This document shows, piece by piece, positions 10,102 to 19,355 of a DNA stretch of 64,000 nt. The notes under the pieces were generated by a model, which was given only the letters and a program-made list of their open reading frames with translations, was not told the origin of the DNA and did not search any database. A program made the translations under genes and the position numbers. Position 1 is the first letter of the stretch, and each line of letters opens with the position of its first letter. This stretch comes from Streptomyces griseus subsp. griseus (GTDB lineage Bacteria > Actinomycetota > Actinomycetes > Streptomycetales > Streptomycetaceae). The stretch is from the NCBI RefSeq assembly GCF_000720255.1, contig NZ_JOJE01000001.1, forward strand, positions 186,001 to 250,000. The letters are read 5' to 3'.

Positions 10102-11736
10102 TCAGCGGTCGTTGATCCACCAGGCGGCCGTCGAGCCGGGGAGCACCCCGGCCGGGCAGGGCCCGCTGGACAGCAGGGGGGTACCGGGGACCGGCGCGGG
10201 CGTGGGTGCCGTACCGAAGTTGACGGCGCAGACGAAGCCGTCACCTTCGTCGCCGCGGGCGAAGGCGAGGACGCCGGGCGGGGCGTCCAGCCAGCGCAGC
10301 GGCCCTTCGCCCAACTGGGGCAGAGTGGCGCGTAGTTGGAGACCGTCGCGGTACAGGTGCCAGAAGGAGCGGGTGTCGGCGAGCGCCCGGTCGGTGGCGT
10401 GTTCGGCGAACCACTCCGGCTGCGGCAGCCAGGGCTTGGTGCCCTCCGGACCGGAGGTGAAGCCGAACGGGGACGCCTGGCCGGACCAGGGCAGCGGCAC
10501 CCGGCAGCCGTCGCGGATCCGGGCGCGGCTGCCCGTGCGGCGGAAGATCGGGTCGGTGAGCACGTCGTCGGGCAGGTCGACGACCTCGGGAAGCCCCAGT
10601 TCCTCGCCCTGGTAGATGTACGCGGCTCCGGGCAGCGCCAGCATCAGCAGCGCGGCGGCGCGGGCGCGGGCGGTACCGAGGCCGCTCCCACCGGGGGCGG
10701 GTTCTCCGTAGCGGGTCACGGTGCGGACCTGGTCGTGGTTGTTGAGGACCCAAGTGACCGTGGACCCCGTGCCGGCGATGTCCTGCATGGCCTCGGAGAT
10801 GACCTTGCGGAAGGCGTCGGGGTCCCAGGGAGCACTCAGCAGGTCGAAGAAGAAGGCCTGGTGGAGTTCGTCCGGGCGGACGTACAGGGCGTGTTCGCGG
10901 GCGCTGGGCACGGACACCTCGCCGACCAGGAGCCGTTCGCGGCCGTCGCGAGCCGTGTACTCCTCGCACACCGCGCGCCAGTGCCGCCACACGCCGTGCA
11001 CCTCGGGCTGGTTCCAGGCGAGTGGGTTGACGGAGTCGCGGGTGCGGGCGTCGGCCTCGGGGTCCGGGGAGTCGGGCAGGTCCGGGTGCTTGAAGAGGCC
11101 GGCGGCGACGTCGATGCGGAAGCCGTCGACGCCCCGGTCCAGCCAGAACCGCAGGGTCCGGCCGAACTCCGCCGGGACCTCGGTGTTGCGCCAGTTCCAG
11201 TCCGGTTGTTCGGGCGTGAACATGTGCAGGTACCACTGGCCCGGGCGGCCGTCCGCCTCGGTGATCCGGGTCCAGGCCGGGCCGCCGAACATGGCGTGCC
11301 AGTTGTTGGGTGGCTCGGCGCCGTCCGGGCCGCGCCCGTCGGCGAAGTGGAAGCGGGCGCGGGCCGCGCTGCCGGGGGCCGAGGCGAGCGCCTCACGGAA
11401 CCACGGGTGCGCGCTGGAGCAGTGGTTGGGCACCACGTCGAGCAGCACCTTGACGCCGAGCCGCCGGGCGGCCGCCATCAGCAGGTCGAACTCGGCGAGG
11501 TCACCGAAGAGCGGGTCGACGTCGCAGTAGTCGGCCACGTCGTAGCCGTGGTCGTGCTGCGGCGAGGGATAGAACGGGCTCAGCCAGATCCCGTCGACGC
11601 CCAGCTTCTTCAGGTAGGGCAGTCCGGCCCTGACCCCGGCGAGATCGCCGACGCCGTCTCCGGTGCTGTCCAGGAAGCTGCGGACGTACACCTGGTAGAT
11701 CACCGCGTCGCGCCACCAGTGGTACTTACTCAACAT
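10102..11736 (-). CDS. GH13 alpha-glucosidase (oligo-1,6-glucosidase/AglA-like)
   Basis: Hydrolyses alpha-glucosides, probably inside the cell since there is no signal peptide. 544 residues. GH13 regions: DVVPNH (100-105), FRID with nucleophile Asp209, LLVGEV with acid/base Glu273, and NNHD with Asp335. N-terminal WWRDAVIYQVY is typical of the oligo-1,6-glucosidase/alpha-glucosidase subfamily. It leads the minus-strand operon with the sugar ABC importer. A 16-base perfect palindrome spans the start codon (11732-11747), a likely control site. No ribosome site is evident between palindrome and start. Confidence 0.93.
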   Translation of the reverse strand: MLSKYHWWRDAVIYQVYVRSFLDSTGDGVGDLAGVRAGLPYLKKLGVDGIWLSPFYPSPQHDHGYDVADYCDVDPLFGDLAEFDLLMAAARRLGVKVLLDVVPNHCSSAHPWFREALASAPGSAARARFHFADGRGPDGAEPPNNWHAMFGGPAWTRITEADGRPGQWYLHMFTPEQPDWNWRNTEVPAEFGRTLRFWLDRGVDGFRIDVAAGLFKHPDLPDSPDPEADARTRDSVNPLAWNQPEVHGVWRHWRAVCEEYTARDGRERLLVGEVSVPSAREHALYVRPDELHQAFFFDLLSAPWDPDAFRKVISEAMQDIAGTGSTVTWVLNNHDQVRTVTRYGEPAPGGSGLGTARARAAALLMLALPGAAYIYQGEELGLPEVVDLPDDVLTDPIFRRTGSRARIRDGCRVPLPWSGQASPFGFTSGPEGTKPWLPQPEWFAEHATDRALADTRSFWHLYRDGLQLRATLPQLGEGPLRWLDAPPGVLAFARGDEGDGFVCAVNFGTAPTPAPVPGTPLLSSGPCPAGVLPGSTAAWWINDR

Positions 11737-11747
11737 GCATGCATGTT
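11732..11747. promoter_or_regulatory. 16-bp palindrome AACATGCATGCATGTT over the alpha-glucosidase start
   Basis: Perfect two-fold symmetric 16-mer that includes the ATG of the alpha-glucosidase gene. The following bases TGTTAGGTA are also present in the inverted repeat at 13185-13199 upstream of the PadR gene. Position suggests a repressor site controlling the sugar operon; the regulator is unknown. Confidence 0.45.
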
Positions 11748-11811
11748 AGGTAGGCGGGTGACGAGGGTGTCAACGAAAAGGTGCTCTCGTAGGGCGAGAT
11801 GAGACCTAGGC

Positions 11812-11828
11812 GTTACTTAACAAGTAAC
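11812..11828. promoter_or_regulatory. Inverted repeat GTTACTT-AAC-AAGTAAC
   Basis: A 7-base perfect inverted repeat with 3-base spacer, AT-rich against a GC-rich background. It sits between the end of one binding-protein gene and the start of the alpha-glucosidase gene (both minus strand). AT-rich arms and about 75 bases to the start codon favour an operator over a terminator. Confidence 0.4.
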
Positions 11829-11845
11829 TAAGAAGATCGCGGGAG

Positions 11846-13117
11846 CTATCGGTGAGAGATCGCGGCGAGCTCGCGCGCCAGCCGCCGCACCGCGCTCTCG
11901 GGCGTCTCGCGCCCGGTCATCGCGTCCTGCACGACCGCCTGCACGACCAGGCTGACCTGGTCGTAGCGCGGGCTCTTCGGGCGCGGCGCGGCCGCCAGCA
12001 CACTGGCCCGCAGGGTCGGCAGATGGGGGAACTCCCGCACCAGCTCGGGGTCCTCGTACAGCGCGGCGCGTACGGGCGGCAGCGCGCCCTTCGTCAGGAC
12101 CTGCCGCTGGACGGACTCGCTGGTGAGGTAGGCGATCAGGCGCGCGGCCGAGTCGGGGTGCCGTGCGTGGGTGTTGACGGCGAGATTGGAGCCGCCGAGG
12201 ACGCTCGTGCCGGGTCCGTCGGGGCCGGGCAGCGGCACGGCGCCGACCTTCCCGGCGACCGGCGAGCCCTTGGCGGAGGCGCCGACGTACGCGTACGGCC
12301 AGTTGCGCAGGAAGAGCAGCTTTCCGTCCTGGAAAGCCTGCTTGGACTCCTCCTCCTTGTACGTCAGCGCCGCCTTCGGGATCCACCCCTCCCGCACCCC
12401 GCGCGCGAGGAAGCCGATGCCCTCGCGGGCGGCGGCCGAGTTCACGGTGACGCGCTCGCCCTCGTCGCCGAGGATCGAGCCGCCCGCCGAGTAGACGGCC
12501 TCGGCCGCGTTGACGGTCAGACCCTCGTACGGCAGGAACTGGCCGGCGTAGCCGCCGAGTCCGTACTTCGGCGCGATGGTCCTCGCGTCGTGCTCCAGCT
12601 CGGTCCAGGTGCGCGGCGGCGGGACGCCTTCCTCGGCGAGGACGTCCTTGCGGTAGAGGAGCAGGCCGGCGTTGGTGACGTACGGGACGGCGTACAGCTG
12701 TCCGTCGTAGGTCGCCGTGTCCACGACCGGCGGGAGCAAGGTGTCGAGCGGGAAGCGATCGGGGGGCAGCGGCCGGATCCAGCCGGCGGCGGCGAACTCC
12801 GAGGTCCAGCTGACGTCGATGTTGAGGACGTCGAAGCGGCTCTGGTCGCCGCCACGCAGATCGGTGGTCATCTGCGCGTGCGTCTCGTCGGCGGAGTCCG
12901 GGAGCTCGACGAGCGTGACCCGCTCCCCGGGATGTGTGCGGTTCCAGCCCTCCAGGACGGTGCCGAGATAGCCGGTGAGGTCGCCCGCGGTGGCGAGCGT
13001 CAGAGGGCCCCGGGCCCCTGCCGTACCCTCGTCGGCGCGGGCGCCCGAGGCGACGTAGCCTGTCATGATCACAACGAGGACGAGAAGGCCCCTACCGGCG
13101 GCGTGTATCCACCGCAT
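11846..13117 (-). CDS. Secreted ABC solute-binding protein (family 1), second in the cluster
   Basis: 423 residues from ATG 13117, preceded by a GGAGG ribosome site. The N-terminal hydrophobic segment (about 12-25) is a signal peptide or anchor, but there is no lipobox cysteine, unlike the other binding protein here. Family 1 features: ADETHAQMTTDLRGGDQSRFDV, YAVPYVTNAGLLLYRKDVL and the AFQDGKLLFLRNWPY region, typical of trehalose/maltose-type binding proteins. It precedes the alpha-glucosidase gene on the same strand but is separated by about 110 bases containing an inverted repeat. Its promoter region is shared with the divergent PadR gene. Ligand unknown. Confidence 0.9.
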   Translation of the reverse strand: MRWIHAAGRGLLVLVVIMTGYVASGARADEGTAGARGPLTLATAGDLTGYLGTVLEGWNRTHPGERVTLVELPDSADETHAQMTTDLRGGDQSRFDVLNIDVSWTSEFAAAGWIRPLPPDRFPLDTLLPPVVDTATYDGQLYAVPYVTNAGLLLYRKDVLAEEGVPPPRTWTELEHDARTIAPKYGLGGYAGQFLPYEGLTVNAAEAVYSAGGSILGDEGERVTVNSAAAREGIGFLARGVREGWIPKAALTYKEEESKQAFQDGKLLFLRNWPYAYVGASAKGSPVAGKVGAVPLPGPDGPGTSVLGGSNLAVNTHARHPDSAARLIAYLTSESVQRQVLTKGALPPVRAALYEDPELVREFPHLPTLRASVLAAAPRPKSPRYDQVSLVVQAVVQDAMTGRETPESAVRRLARELAAISHR

Positions 13118-13184
13118 AGGTTCCTCCCTGTACACCTGGAGCCGAGCGCCTTCGCCCGAGACCGCCGCCAATCAAGGGCCATGT

Positions 13185-13199
13185 ATACCTGTTAGGTAT
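13185..13199. promoter_or_regulatory. PadR-type operator ATACCT-GTT-AGGTAT
   Basis: Perfect 6-base inverted repeat with 3-base spacer in the 133-base region between the divergent binding-protein gene and the PadR gene. On the minus strand it overlaps a TATACA-like -10; on the plus strand it lies just before TACTAG. PadR family members usually bind such short dyads in their own promoter, so autoregulation is the likely use. Confidence 0.6.
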
Positions 13200-13250
13200 G
13201 GGCGATACTAGGGCCTGGAGCACATTACGCAGACGAGGAGGACAGCACGA

Positions 13251-13766
13251 GTGCGCCTGCCCCTCCTGGCTCTCCTCGCGCGCGGCCCGGCCCATGGTTA
13301 CGAGCTCAAGCAGGACCTTGAGCAACTGCTGGGCTCCGCGTACCCTCAGCCGAACGTCGGCCAGGTCTACGTGACCCTCGGCCGCCTCGAGAAGCAGGGA
13401 CTGATCGAGGGCGAGGACGTCGAGCAGTCCAGCCGTCCCAACAAGAAGGTCTACCACCTGACCGACAGCGGGCGGGAGGCGCTGCGCGCCTGGTTCGAGG
13501 AGCCCGAGGACGAGCCGCGGGTACGGGACGAGTTCTTCATGAAACTGGCCCTCGCTCCGCAGACCGGTCTCGCCGAGCAGATCGCCCTGATCAACAAGCA
13601 GCGGCGCCAGTACCTCAACACCATGCGGCACCTGTCGAAGCTGGCCGCCGCCGAAGACCGCGACAACCGCATCGCCCAGCTGCTGATCGAGGGCGCGATG
13701 CTGCACCTGCAGGCCGACCTCGACTGGCTGGAACGGTGCCAGGAAGAGCTGGAGGAGCTGGAGTGA
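13251..13766 (+). CDS. PadR-family transcriptional regulator
   Basis: 171 residues. The N-terminal winged helix-turn-helix is PadR-like: LPLLALLARGPAHGYEL, then GQVYVTLGRLEKQGLI as the recognition helix/wing region (about residues 35-52). The C-terminal half (about 95-170) is the helical Vir_act_alpha_C-type dimerisation domain. GTG start with GAGGAGG upstream. It is followed after 7 bases by an ABC ATPase and an FtsX-like permease on the same strand. PadR regulators next to such efflux pairs usually repress them until a drug or antimicrobial peptide is sensed. The inverted repeat at 13185 is the likely operator. Confidence 0.93.
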   Translation: MRLPLLALLARGPAHGYELKQDLEQLLGSAYPQPNVGQVYVTLGRLEKQGLIEGEDVEQSSRPNKKVYHLTDSGREALRAWFEEPEDEPRVRDEFFMKLALAPQTGLAEQIALINKQRRQYLNTMRHLSKLAAAEDRDNRIAQLLIEGAMLHLQADLDWLERCQEELEELE

Positions 13767-13773
13767 GCGAGCT

Positions 13774-14523
13774 GTGAGCGACCGCCCCACTCCTGTGCTG
13801 CGCGCCGAGGGCCTGGTCAAGACGCACTACGGCGAGGGTGCCCCGGCGCATGCCGTGCGCGGGGTCGACCTGTGTGTGCGGCAGGGCGAGTTCGTGGCCG
13901 TCACCGGGCCGTCCGGCGCCGGCAAGTCGACGCTGCTGCATCTGCTGGGCGGGTTGCAGCGACCGGACGCCGGCAGCATCTGGCTGGACGGCGACTGCAC
14001 GGACGCCTATGGCGAGGCGCGCTGGGCGGTGGAGCGCCGCAAGCGGATCGGGATCGTCTTCCAGTTCTTCAACCTGGTGTCGAACCTCTCGGTCGCCGAC
14101 AACGTGGAGCTGCCGGCACTCCTCGCCGGGGTTCCCCCGAAGCAGGCCCGCGCGGAGCGGGAGGCACTGCTGGCCGAGCTGGGCCTGGCCGGCAAGGAAC
14201 GCAGCATGCCGGGTGAGCTGTCCGGCGGCGAGCAGCAGCGGGTCGCGCTGGCCCGGGCGCTGGTCAACCACCCTCCGCTGCTGCTGGCCGACGAGCCCGC
14301 GGGCAGCCTGGACAGCAAGGGCACCCGTGAGGTGATGCGGTTGCTGTCCCGCTTCCACCAGCGTGGGCAGAGCATCGTCCTCGTCACCCATGACGCACGG
14401 CTCGCGAGCTCCGCGGACCGGGTGATCAGCTTCTTCGACGGGCGGATCGCCGACGACGCGGAACTGGACGGCATGCCGACGCGCGGGACCGGCATCTCCG
14501 GGGTGCTGGAGCTCAGGGACTGA
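13774..14523 (+). CDS. ABC transporter ATP-binding protein (MacB/LolD class)
   Basis: 249 residues. Walker A GPSGAGKST (45-53), signature LSGGEQQR (about 149), Walker B LLLADEP followed by AGSLDS, and the H-loop VTHD. The GSLDS ending of the D-loop and the overall length fit the class that pairs with FtsX/MacB-type permeases (lipoprotein release or antimicrobial peptide efflux) and not an importer. GTG start 7 bases after the PadR stop; the permease partner follows 38 bases later. Confidence 0.93.
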   Translation: MSDRPTPVLRAEGLVKTHYGEGAPAHAVRGVDLCVRQGEFVAVTGPSGAGKSTLLHLLGGLQRPDAGSIWLDGDCTDAYGEARWAVERRKRIGIVFQFFNLVSNLSVADNVELPALLAGVPPKQARAEREALLAELGLAGKERSMPGELSGGEQQRVALARALVNHPPLLLADEPAGSLDSKGTREVMRLLSRFHQRGQSIVLVTHDARLASSADRVISFFDGRIADDAELDGMPTRGTGISGVLELRD

Positions 14524-14561
14524 CATGCGGGTGTACGACGTCCCCGGGGAGGGCTGACACG

Positions 14562-16844
14562 GTGCGGGCCACCTTGCGCTGGGCGCACTCCGATCTGCGC
14601 ACGCACCGCGGAGAGGCGCTGTTCCTCGTCCTGGCGACCGCCGGAATCGTCGTGTCGCTGCTTCTGGCCACGGCGCTCTTCGGGTACGCCACCAACCCCT
14701 GGCAGCGCGTCTTCACCCAGGCACGCGGTGCGCACGTGTGGATCCACACCGATCGGTCCGCCCAGGTGGAGAAGCTGGCGGGCCTCGACGGCGTCGAGTC
14801 CGTCGCGGGGCCCTACCCCACCGCCTCCGCCACCCTCGCCTCCCGCGGCGCCCGCGCCTTGGTGGAGCTGCGCGGCACGCCCGAGCGGCCCGCCGTCGGC
14901 CGCCCGCTGATCACCGCCGGGCACTGGCTGGACCCCACGACCCCCGACGGCGTGGTGCTGGAGAGCCGCCTCGCCCGCGCCCTGCTGGCCGAACCCGGCG
15001 ACACCCTCGCCCTGCCCGGCACACCGCGTCGGCTGACCGTCCTCGGCATCGCCGACAGCGCCGAACCCCGCTACCACGCGGGCGAGCAACCGGGCCTCGT
15101 CTGGGCGCTCCCGTCGGCCGTGCCGGACGCCGGCGGCCAGGTCATCGGCCTGCGCCTGACCGACCCCGACGACACGGACTACGCCGTCCAGCGCGCTGTC
15201 ACCGTGCTGGGCGCGGGCGCCATCGGCGAGGTCTCCACCTGGCGACAGGCGCGCGCCGAGGCCCAGGGCGACAACCGGCTGCTGGGGCAGGTCCTCGGCC
15301 TGTTCGGCCTCGGTGCGCTGATCGCCGCCGGGCTCGCCGTGCACGGGGCGATCGCCACCCGTATCCGCGGGCATCTGCGGGACATCTCCGTGCTGAAGGC
15401 GATCGGCTTCACGCCCGGCCAGGTCGTGCGCGTGTTCCTGCTCCAGCACATCGCCTACGCCCTGCTGGGAGGCGTCGGCGCCGCCGCGTTCACCCAGGCG
15501 GTGGGCGGCCGGATCCCGGGACGTCTCGGGGACGCGGTCGGTGTCTGGCAAGGGCTGCCCGGGCACACGGTCGCGCTGTTCGTGGTGCCGGCGGGCGCGG
15601 TGCTGTTCATCGGCGCGACCACCGGGCTCGCGGCCTGGCGGGCGGGGCGCGTGCCCCCGGTTCCGGTGCCGCGGCCCGCGGTCTCGCCCGGCGGGCGGCT
15701 GTCGGGTGTGGCGCGCCGGGCGCTCGGGCTGCGGCTGCCGCCCGGCCTCGTGCTGGGCTGCCACAAGGTCCTCACCAGCCGCCTGCGGTCGGTGTCGACG
15801 GTGGCCCGGCTGGCGCTTCCCCTGCTGCTGATCGTGGTCGCGATGAGCGCCTGGACCACCATCGACCGCTTCCGCAGCAGCCCCGACGAGGTCGGCCTGC
15901 CGACCGCGCTGACCGTCCACGCGGACACGGGTCCGAGCACCCCGGACGTCCGGACCCTGCTGGAGCACGATCCGCAGGTCGCCGCCGCCTACCCGGGCGT
16001 GGAGGTGGCCGCGCTGGTCCCGGGCCAGACGGCCACGATCGCCCTGCGCGGCCTGGGTACCCGCGCGGAGCCGTACCCGTACACCCTCACCGAGGGCCGC
16101 CCCGCCCGCGGCCGGGACGAGGCGGTCGCCGGTCAGGGGCTGCTCGACCTGCTGGACGTCCGGGTCGGCGACTGGGTGCGGATGACGGTGGGCGACCAGC
16201 CGCAGATCCTGCACATCGTGGGCCGCAGCATCGAGCCCGAGAACGCCGGGCGGGTCATCTCCACCTCGCTCGACACCCTCCGCGAGAACGACCCGCGGCT
16301 GGCGCCGACGCTCTACCAGGTGCGGCTGCGCCCGGGCGCCGACCCGTCCGAGGTCGCCGGCCGGCTGACCACCGCCGGGCACGGCCACCTCGACGTGCAC
16401 ACCGTGACCAACCCCGCCGACGGGCTTTCGCCACTGCGCGGTGTCGTGGTCGGACTGATCGCCGTCCTGGCCCTCATCGGGCTGATCGAGCTGCTCACGG
16501 TGATCGGCGGCACCGTCCGCGAGGGCGAGCGGGACCTGCTGGCGCTCAAGGCGATCGGCCTCTCGCCGCGCCAGATCACGGCCGTCACCGTCACGGCCAC
16601 CGGCTGCACCGCCCTGGCCGCCGTCCTCGTCGGCACGGCGCTGGGGCTGCCCCTCGCGCACTGGCTGATCGACGTCCAGGGGCGGTCGAGCGGCATCGGC
16701 CCGGGCATTGCCCGGGGGCCGTCGCCGGTGCTGCTGGTTCTGTTCGGCGCGGCCGCGGTGCTGGGCGCGGCCGCGCTCGCCGCCCTCCCGGCGGCCCGAG
16801 CGGCCCGACGCCGCCTCGCGGACACGCTGAGCGCGGCCGCCTGA
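14562..16844 (+). CDS. FtsX-like ABC transporter permease
   Basis: 760 residues with a MacB/FtsX layout: a membrane segment near 22-45, an extracytoplasmic domain, an FtsX block of three segments near 240-360, another segment near 415-430, a second extracytoplasmic domain, and a C-terminal FtsX block near 630-750. Both FtsX blocks carry the ...LKAIGF/LKAIGLSPxQ motif that couples to the ATPase. GTG start with GGGGAGGG upstream. Partner of the preceding ATPase; substrate unknown. Ends 27 bases from the convergent pgi stop. Confidence 0.9.
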   Translation: MRATLRWAHSDLRTHRGEALFLVLATAGIVVSLLLATALFGYATNPWQRVFTQARGAHVWIHTDRSAQVEKLAGLDGVESVAGPYPTASATLASRGARALVELRGTPERPAVGRPLITAGHWLDPTTPDGVVLESRLARALLAEPGDTLALPGTPRRLTVLGIADSAEPRYHAGEQPGLVWALPSAVPDAGGQVIGLRLTDPDDTDYAVQRAVTVLGAGAIGEVSTWRQARAEAQGDNRLLGQVLGLFGLGALIAAGLAVHGAIATRIRGHLRDISVLKAIGFTPGQVVRVFLLQHIAYALLGGVGAAAFTQAVGGRIPGRLGDAVGVWQGLPGHTVALFVVPAGAVLFIGATTGLAAWRAGRVPPVPVPRPAVSPGGRLSGVARRALGLRLPPGLVLGCHKVLTSRLRSVSTVARLALPLLLIVVAMSAWTTIDRFRSSPDEVGLPTALTVHADTGPSTPDVRTLLEHDPQVAAAYPGVEVAALVPGQTATIALRGLGTRAEPYPYTLTEGRPARGRDEAVAGQGLLDLLDVRVGDWVRMTVGDQPQILHIVGRSIEPENAGRVISTSLDTLRENDPRLAPTLYQVRLRPGADPSEVAGRLTTAGHGHLDVHTVTNPADGLSPLRGVVVGLIAVLALIGLIELLTVIGGTVREGERDLLALKAIGLSPRQITAVTVTATGCTALAAVLVGTALGLPLAHWLIDVQGRSSGIGPGIARGPSPVLLVLFGAAAVLGAAALAALPAARAARRRLADTLSAAA

Positions 16845-16871
16845 CGGGCCGAGCCGCCGCCGGCCGGGGCG

Positions 16872-18524
16872 TCACTGCCGGCCGCGCAGCTCCCGGTACG
16901 TGGCGACCAAGGCCTTCGTCGACGCGTCCAGGCCGGGGACGTCCGCGCCTTCGGTCAGAGCGGGCTCGACACGCTTGGCCAGGACCTTGCCCAGCTCCAC
17001 GCCCCACTGGTCGAAGGAGTCGATGTTCCACACGGCGCCCTGGACGAACACCTTGTGCTCGTAGAGGGCGATGAGCTGACCGAGGACCGACGGGGTCAGC
17101 TCGCGCGCGAGGATCGTGGTCGTCGGGTGGTTGCCCTTGAACGTCTTGTGCGCGACCAGCTCCTCCGGCACCCCCTCGGCCCGCACCTCCTCGGGCGTCT
17201 TGCCGAACGCCAGCGCCTGGGTCTGGGCGAAGAAGTTGGCCATCAACAGGTCGTGCTGCGCCTTGAGTTGGTCACTCAGCTCGGCGACCGGCTCGGCGAA
17301 GCCGATGAAGTCCGCCGGGATCAGCTTGGTGCCCTGGTGGATGAGCTGGTAATAGGCGTGCTGTCCATTGGTGCCCGGCGTGCCCCACACGATGGGCCCG
17401 GTCTGCCACTCGACCTCACGCCCGTCCCGGCCGACGTACTTGCCGTTGGACTCCATGTCCAACTGCTGGAGGTAGGCGGCGAACTTGGACAGGTAGTGCG
17501 AGTACGGCAGCACCGCGTGCGACTGGGCGTCGTGGAAGTTGCCGTACCAGATGCCCAGCAGGCCCAGCAGAAGCGGGGCGTTGGACTCGGCGGGCGCGGT
17601 GCGGAAGTGCTCGTCGACGAGCCGGAACCCGTCGAGCATCTCGCGGAAGCGGTCCGGGCCGATGGCGACCATCAGGGAGAGCCCGATGGCGGAGTCGTAG
17701 GAGTAGCGGCCGCCGACCCAGTCCCAGAACTCGAACATGTTGGCCGTGTCGATGCCGAACGCGGCGACCTTCTCGGCGTTCGTCGACAGCGCCACGAAGT
17801 GCTTGGCGACGGCGGCCTCGTCACCGAGGGCGTCCACCAGCCAGGCGCGGGCCGAGGTGGCGTTGGTGATCGTCTCGATCGTGGTGAACGTCTTGGAGGC
17901 GATGATGAACAGCGTCTCGGCCGGGTCCAGGTCACGGGTGGCCTCGTGCAGGTCGGCGCCGTCCACGTTGGAGACGAAGCGGACCGCGAGGTCGCGGTCG
18001 GTGAAGGCACGCAGCACCTCGTAGGCCATGGCCGGGCCGAGGTCGGAGCCGCCGATGCCGACGTTGATCACGTTCCTGATGCGCCTGCCGGTGTGGCCGG
18101 TCCAGCCACCGGAGCGGACGCGGTCCGCGAAGTCGGCCATCCTGTCGAGGACGCCGTGCACGGCGGGAACGACGTTCTCACCGTCGACCTCGATGACCGC
18201 GTCACGCGGCGCGCGCAGGGCGGTGTGCAGCACCGCGCGGTCCTCGGTGGTGTTGATCTTCTCGCCGCGGAACATGGCGTCCCGGAGGCCGAAGACGTCG
18301 GTGGCGGCGGCCAGCTCACGCAGCAGCCGCAGCGTCTCGTCGGTGACGAGATGCTTGGAGTAATCGATGTGCAGGTCCCCGACCTGCAGCGTGTACCCGC
18401 CCCCGCGGCCGGGACCGGCGGCGAACAGCTCGCGCAGCCGCACCTCCCCCAGCTCCTCGCGGTGCTTGGCCAGAGCGGTCCACTCTGGCGTCTGGTTGAG
18501 CCTGGTACGGCCGTATGCGTTCAT
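16872..18524 (-). CDS. pgi: Glucose-6-phosphate isomerase
   Basis: Interconverts glucose-6-phosphate and fructose-6-phosphate, linking glycolysis to the pentose phosphate genes at the start of the window. 550 residues from ATG 18524 ([15 protein letters not shown], the usual Streptomyces N-terminus), with GAAGG about 10 bases upstream. Conserved motifs: [16 protein letters not shown], the phosphate-binding [20 protein letters not shown] and the C-terminal [11 protein letters not shown]. The frame remains open upstream of the chosen start, but those 40 residues are not conserved in the family. Confidence 0.96.
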   Translation of the reverse strand: MNAYGRTRLNQTPEWTALAKHREELGEVRLRELFAAGPGRGGGYTLQVGDLHIDYSKHLVTDETLRLLRELAAATDVFGLRDAMFRGEKINTTEDRAVLHTALRAPRDAVIEVDGENVVPAVHGVLDRMADFADRVRSGGWTGHTGRRIRNVINVGIGGSDLGPAMAYEVLRAFTDRDLAVRFVSNVDGADLHEATRDLDPAETLFIIASKTFTTIETITNATSARAWLVDALGDEAAVAKHFVALSTNAEKVAAFGIDTANMFEFWDWVGGRYSYDSAIGLSLMVAIGPDRFREMLDGFRLVDEHFRTAPAESNAPLLLGLLGIWYGNFHDAQSHAVLPYSHYLSKFAAYLQQLDMESNGKYVGRDGREVEWQTGPIVWGTPGTNGQHAYYQLIHQGTKLIPADFIGFAEPVAELSDQLKAQHDLLMANFFAQTQALAFGKTPEEVRAEGVPEELVAHKTFKGNHPTTTILARELTPSVLGQLIALYEHKVFVQGAVWNIDSFDQWGVELGKVLAKRVEPALTEGADVPGLDASTKALVATYRELRGRQ

Positions 18525-18597
18525 GTCGGACTTCAGCCTTCTTTCCTGCACCTGTCCTGCTGCGTACCTGCCCCGCTGCCGGTCCCAACCTAGTTGA

Positions 18598-19326
18598 TCA
18601 GCGGGCGCCGTGAGCTGCTGTGGCGCGGTCGTGCGGGGCGACAACAGATACGTCCGGGCGGCGTACGGGTATCAGCGCGGCGACGGCGAGGACGAAGAAG
18701 GCGGCGGTGAGCAGCGGCGGTGCGTCGAGGCCCCACGCGGTGGCCACCGGGACGACGGCCCCGGTCCGCACGATGCCCGGTCCGCACGATGCCTGCGAGG
18801 AGCACGGCCCGGACGGGGCCGATCCGTCGGACGAGCCGGCCGTCGACCGGGCCGCCGGCCAGGCCGCCGAGGGTGACCGCGGTGGCCGCCGCCGCGTAAC
18901 CCGCAAGACCCGCGTTCAGCCAGCCGGTGACCAGGAGGATCAGGGTGACGAGCTGGGCGCCCATGCCGATGTTGCACAGGGCGGTGGCGGCGCGCAGGCC
19001 TCGCAGGGAGCCTCGCGCCACAGGTGGCCCGTCCACATGGCCCGCCGCCGGTCCAACCGGTCGGCAACGGCTCCGCCGAGCAGTCCGAAGACGATCCAGG
19101 GCAGATGACCGCGGGCGGTGACCGAGGCGATGAGCAGGGGCTCGTCGGTCAGCGTGACGCCAGCAGGGGCAGCGCCGCCGCGCGAAGCCGGACAGCACGG
19201 CGGCGCTCCACAGCCGCCGAAACCTCCGCGCCACGCGGGCGTGCCCGACGCGGCGCCGACCAGTCGCTCCGGCGCTCGCGCTGCGCGCAGCGCCGTGCGC
19301 ACGCCCGTCGCCTCGACCGCCGTCAC
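18598..19326 (-). pseudogene. Decayed MFS transporter
   Basis: Three reading frames must be joined to follow a major-facilitator protein. The 5' part (GTG 19326, GGGGGAG upstream) gives LTDEPLLIASV..LPWIVFGLLGGAVADRLDRRRAMW, the first helices and A-loop. LWSAAVLSGFA just before it lies in another frame. The 3' part reads ALCNIGMGAQLVTLILL and TAVTLGGLAGGPVDGRL in a second frame, then a third frame to the TGA at 18598-18600. Only about 240 codons remain of the usual 400 or so, so the middle helices are deleted as well. A 16-base tandem duplication at 18761-18792 causes one frameshift. A damage-type promoter is still present upstream (19356-19378). Confidence 0.8.
18761..18792. repeat. 16-bp perfect tandem duplication inside the MFS pseudogene
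   Basis: CCGGTCCGCACGATGC occurs twice head to tail (18761-18776 and 18777-18792). Because 16 is not a multiple of three it shifts the frame at exactly the point where the MFS homology changes frame. Confidence 0.9.
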
Positions 19327-19355
19327 CGCTCCCCCTCCCGGTCCGCCATGAACAA

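Noticed and set aside
14007..16661. 884-codon open frame antisense to the FtsX permease
   Set aside because: Composition is Arg/Gly/Asp-rich without motifs, and the plus strand has two complete ABC genes with ribosome sites.
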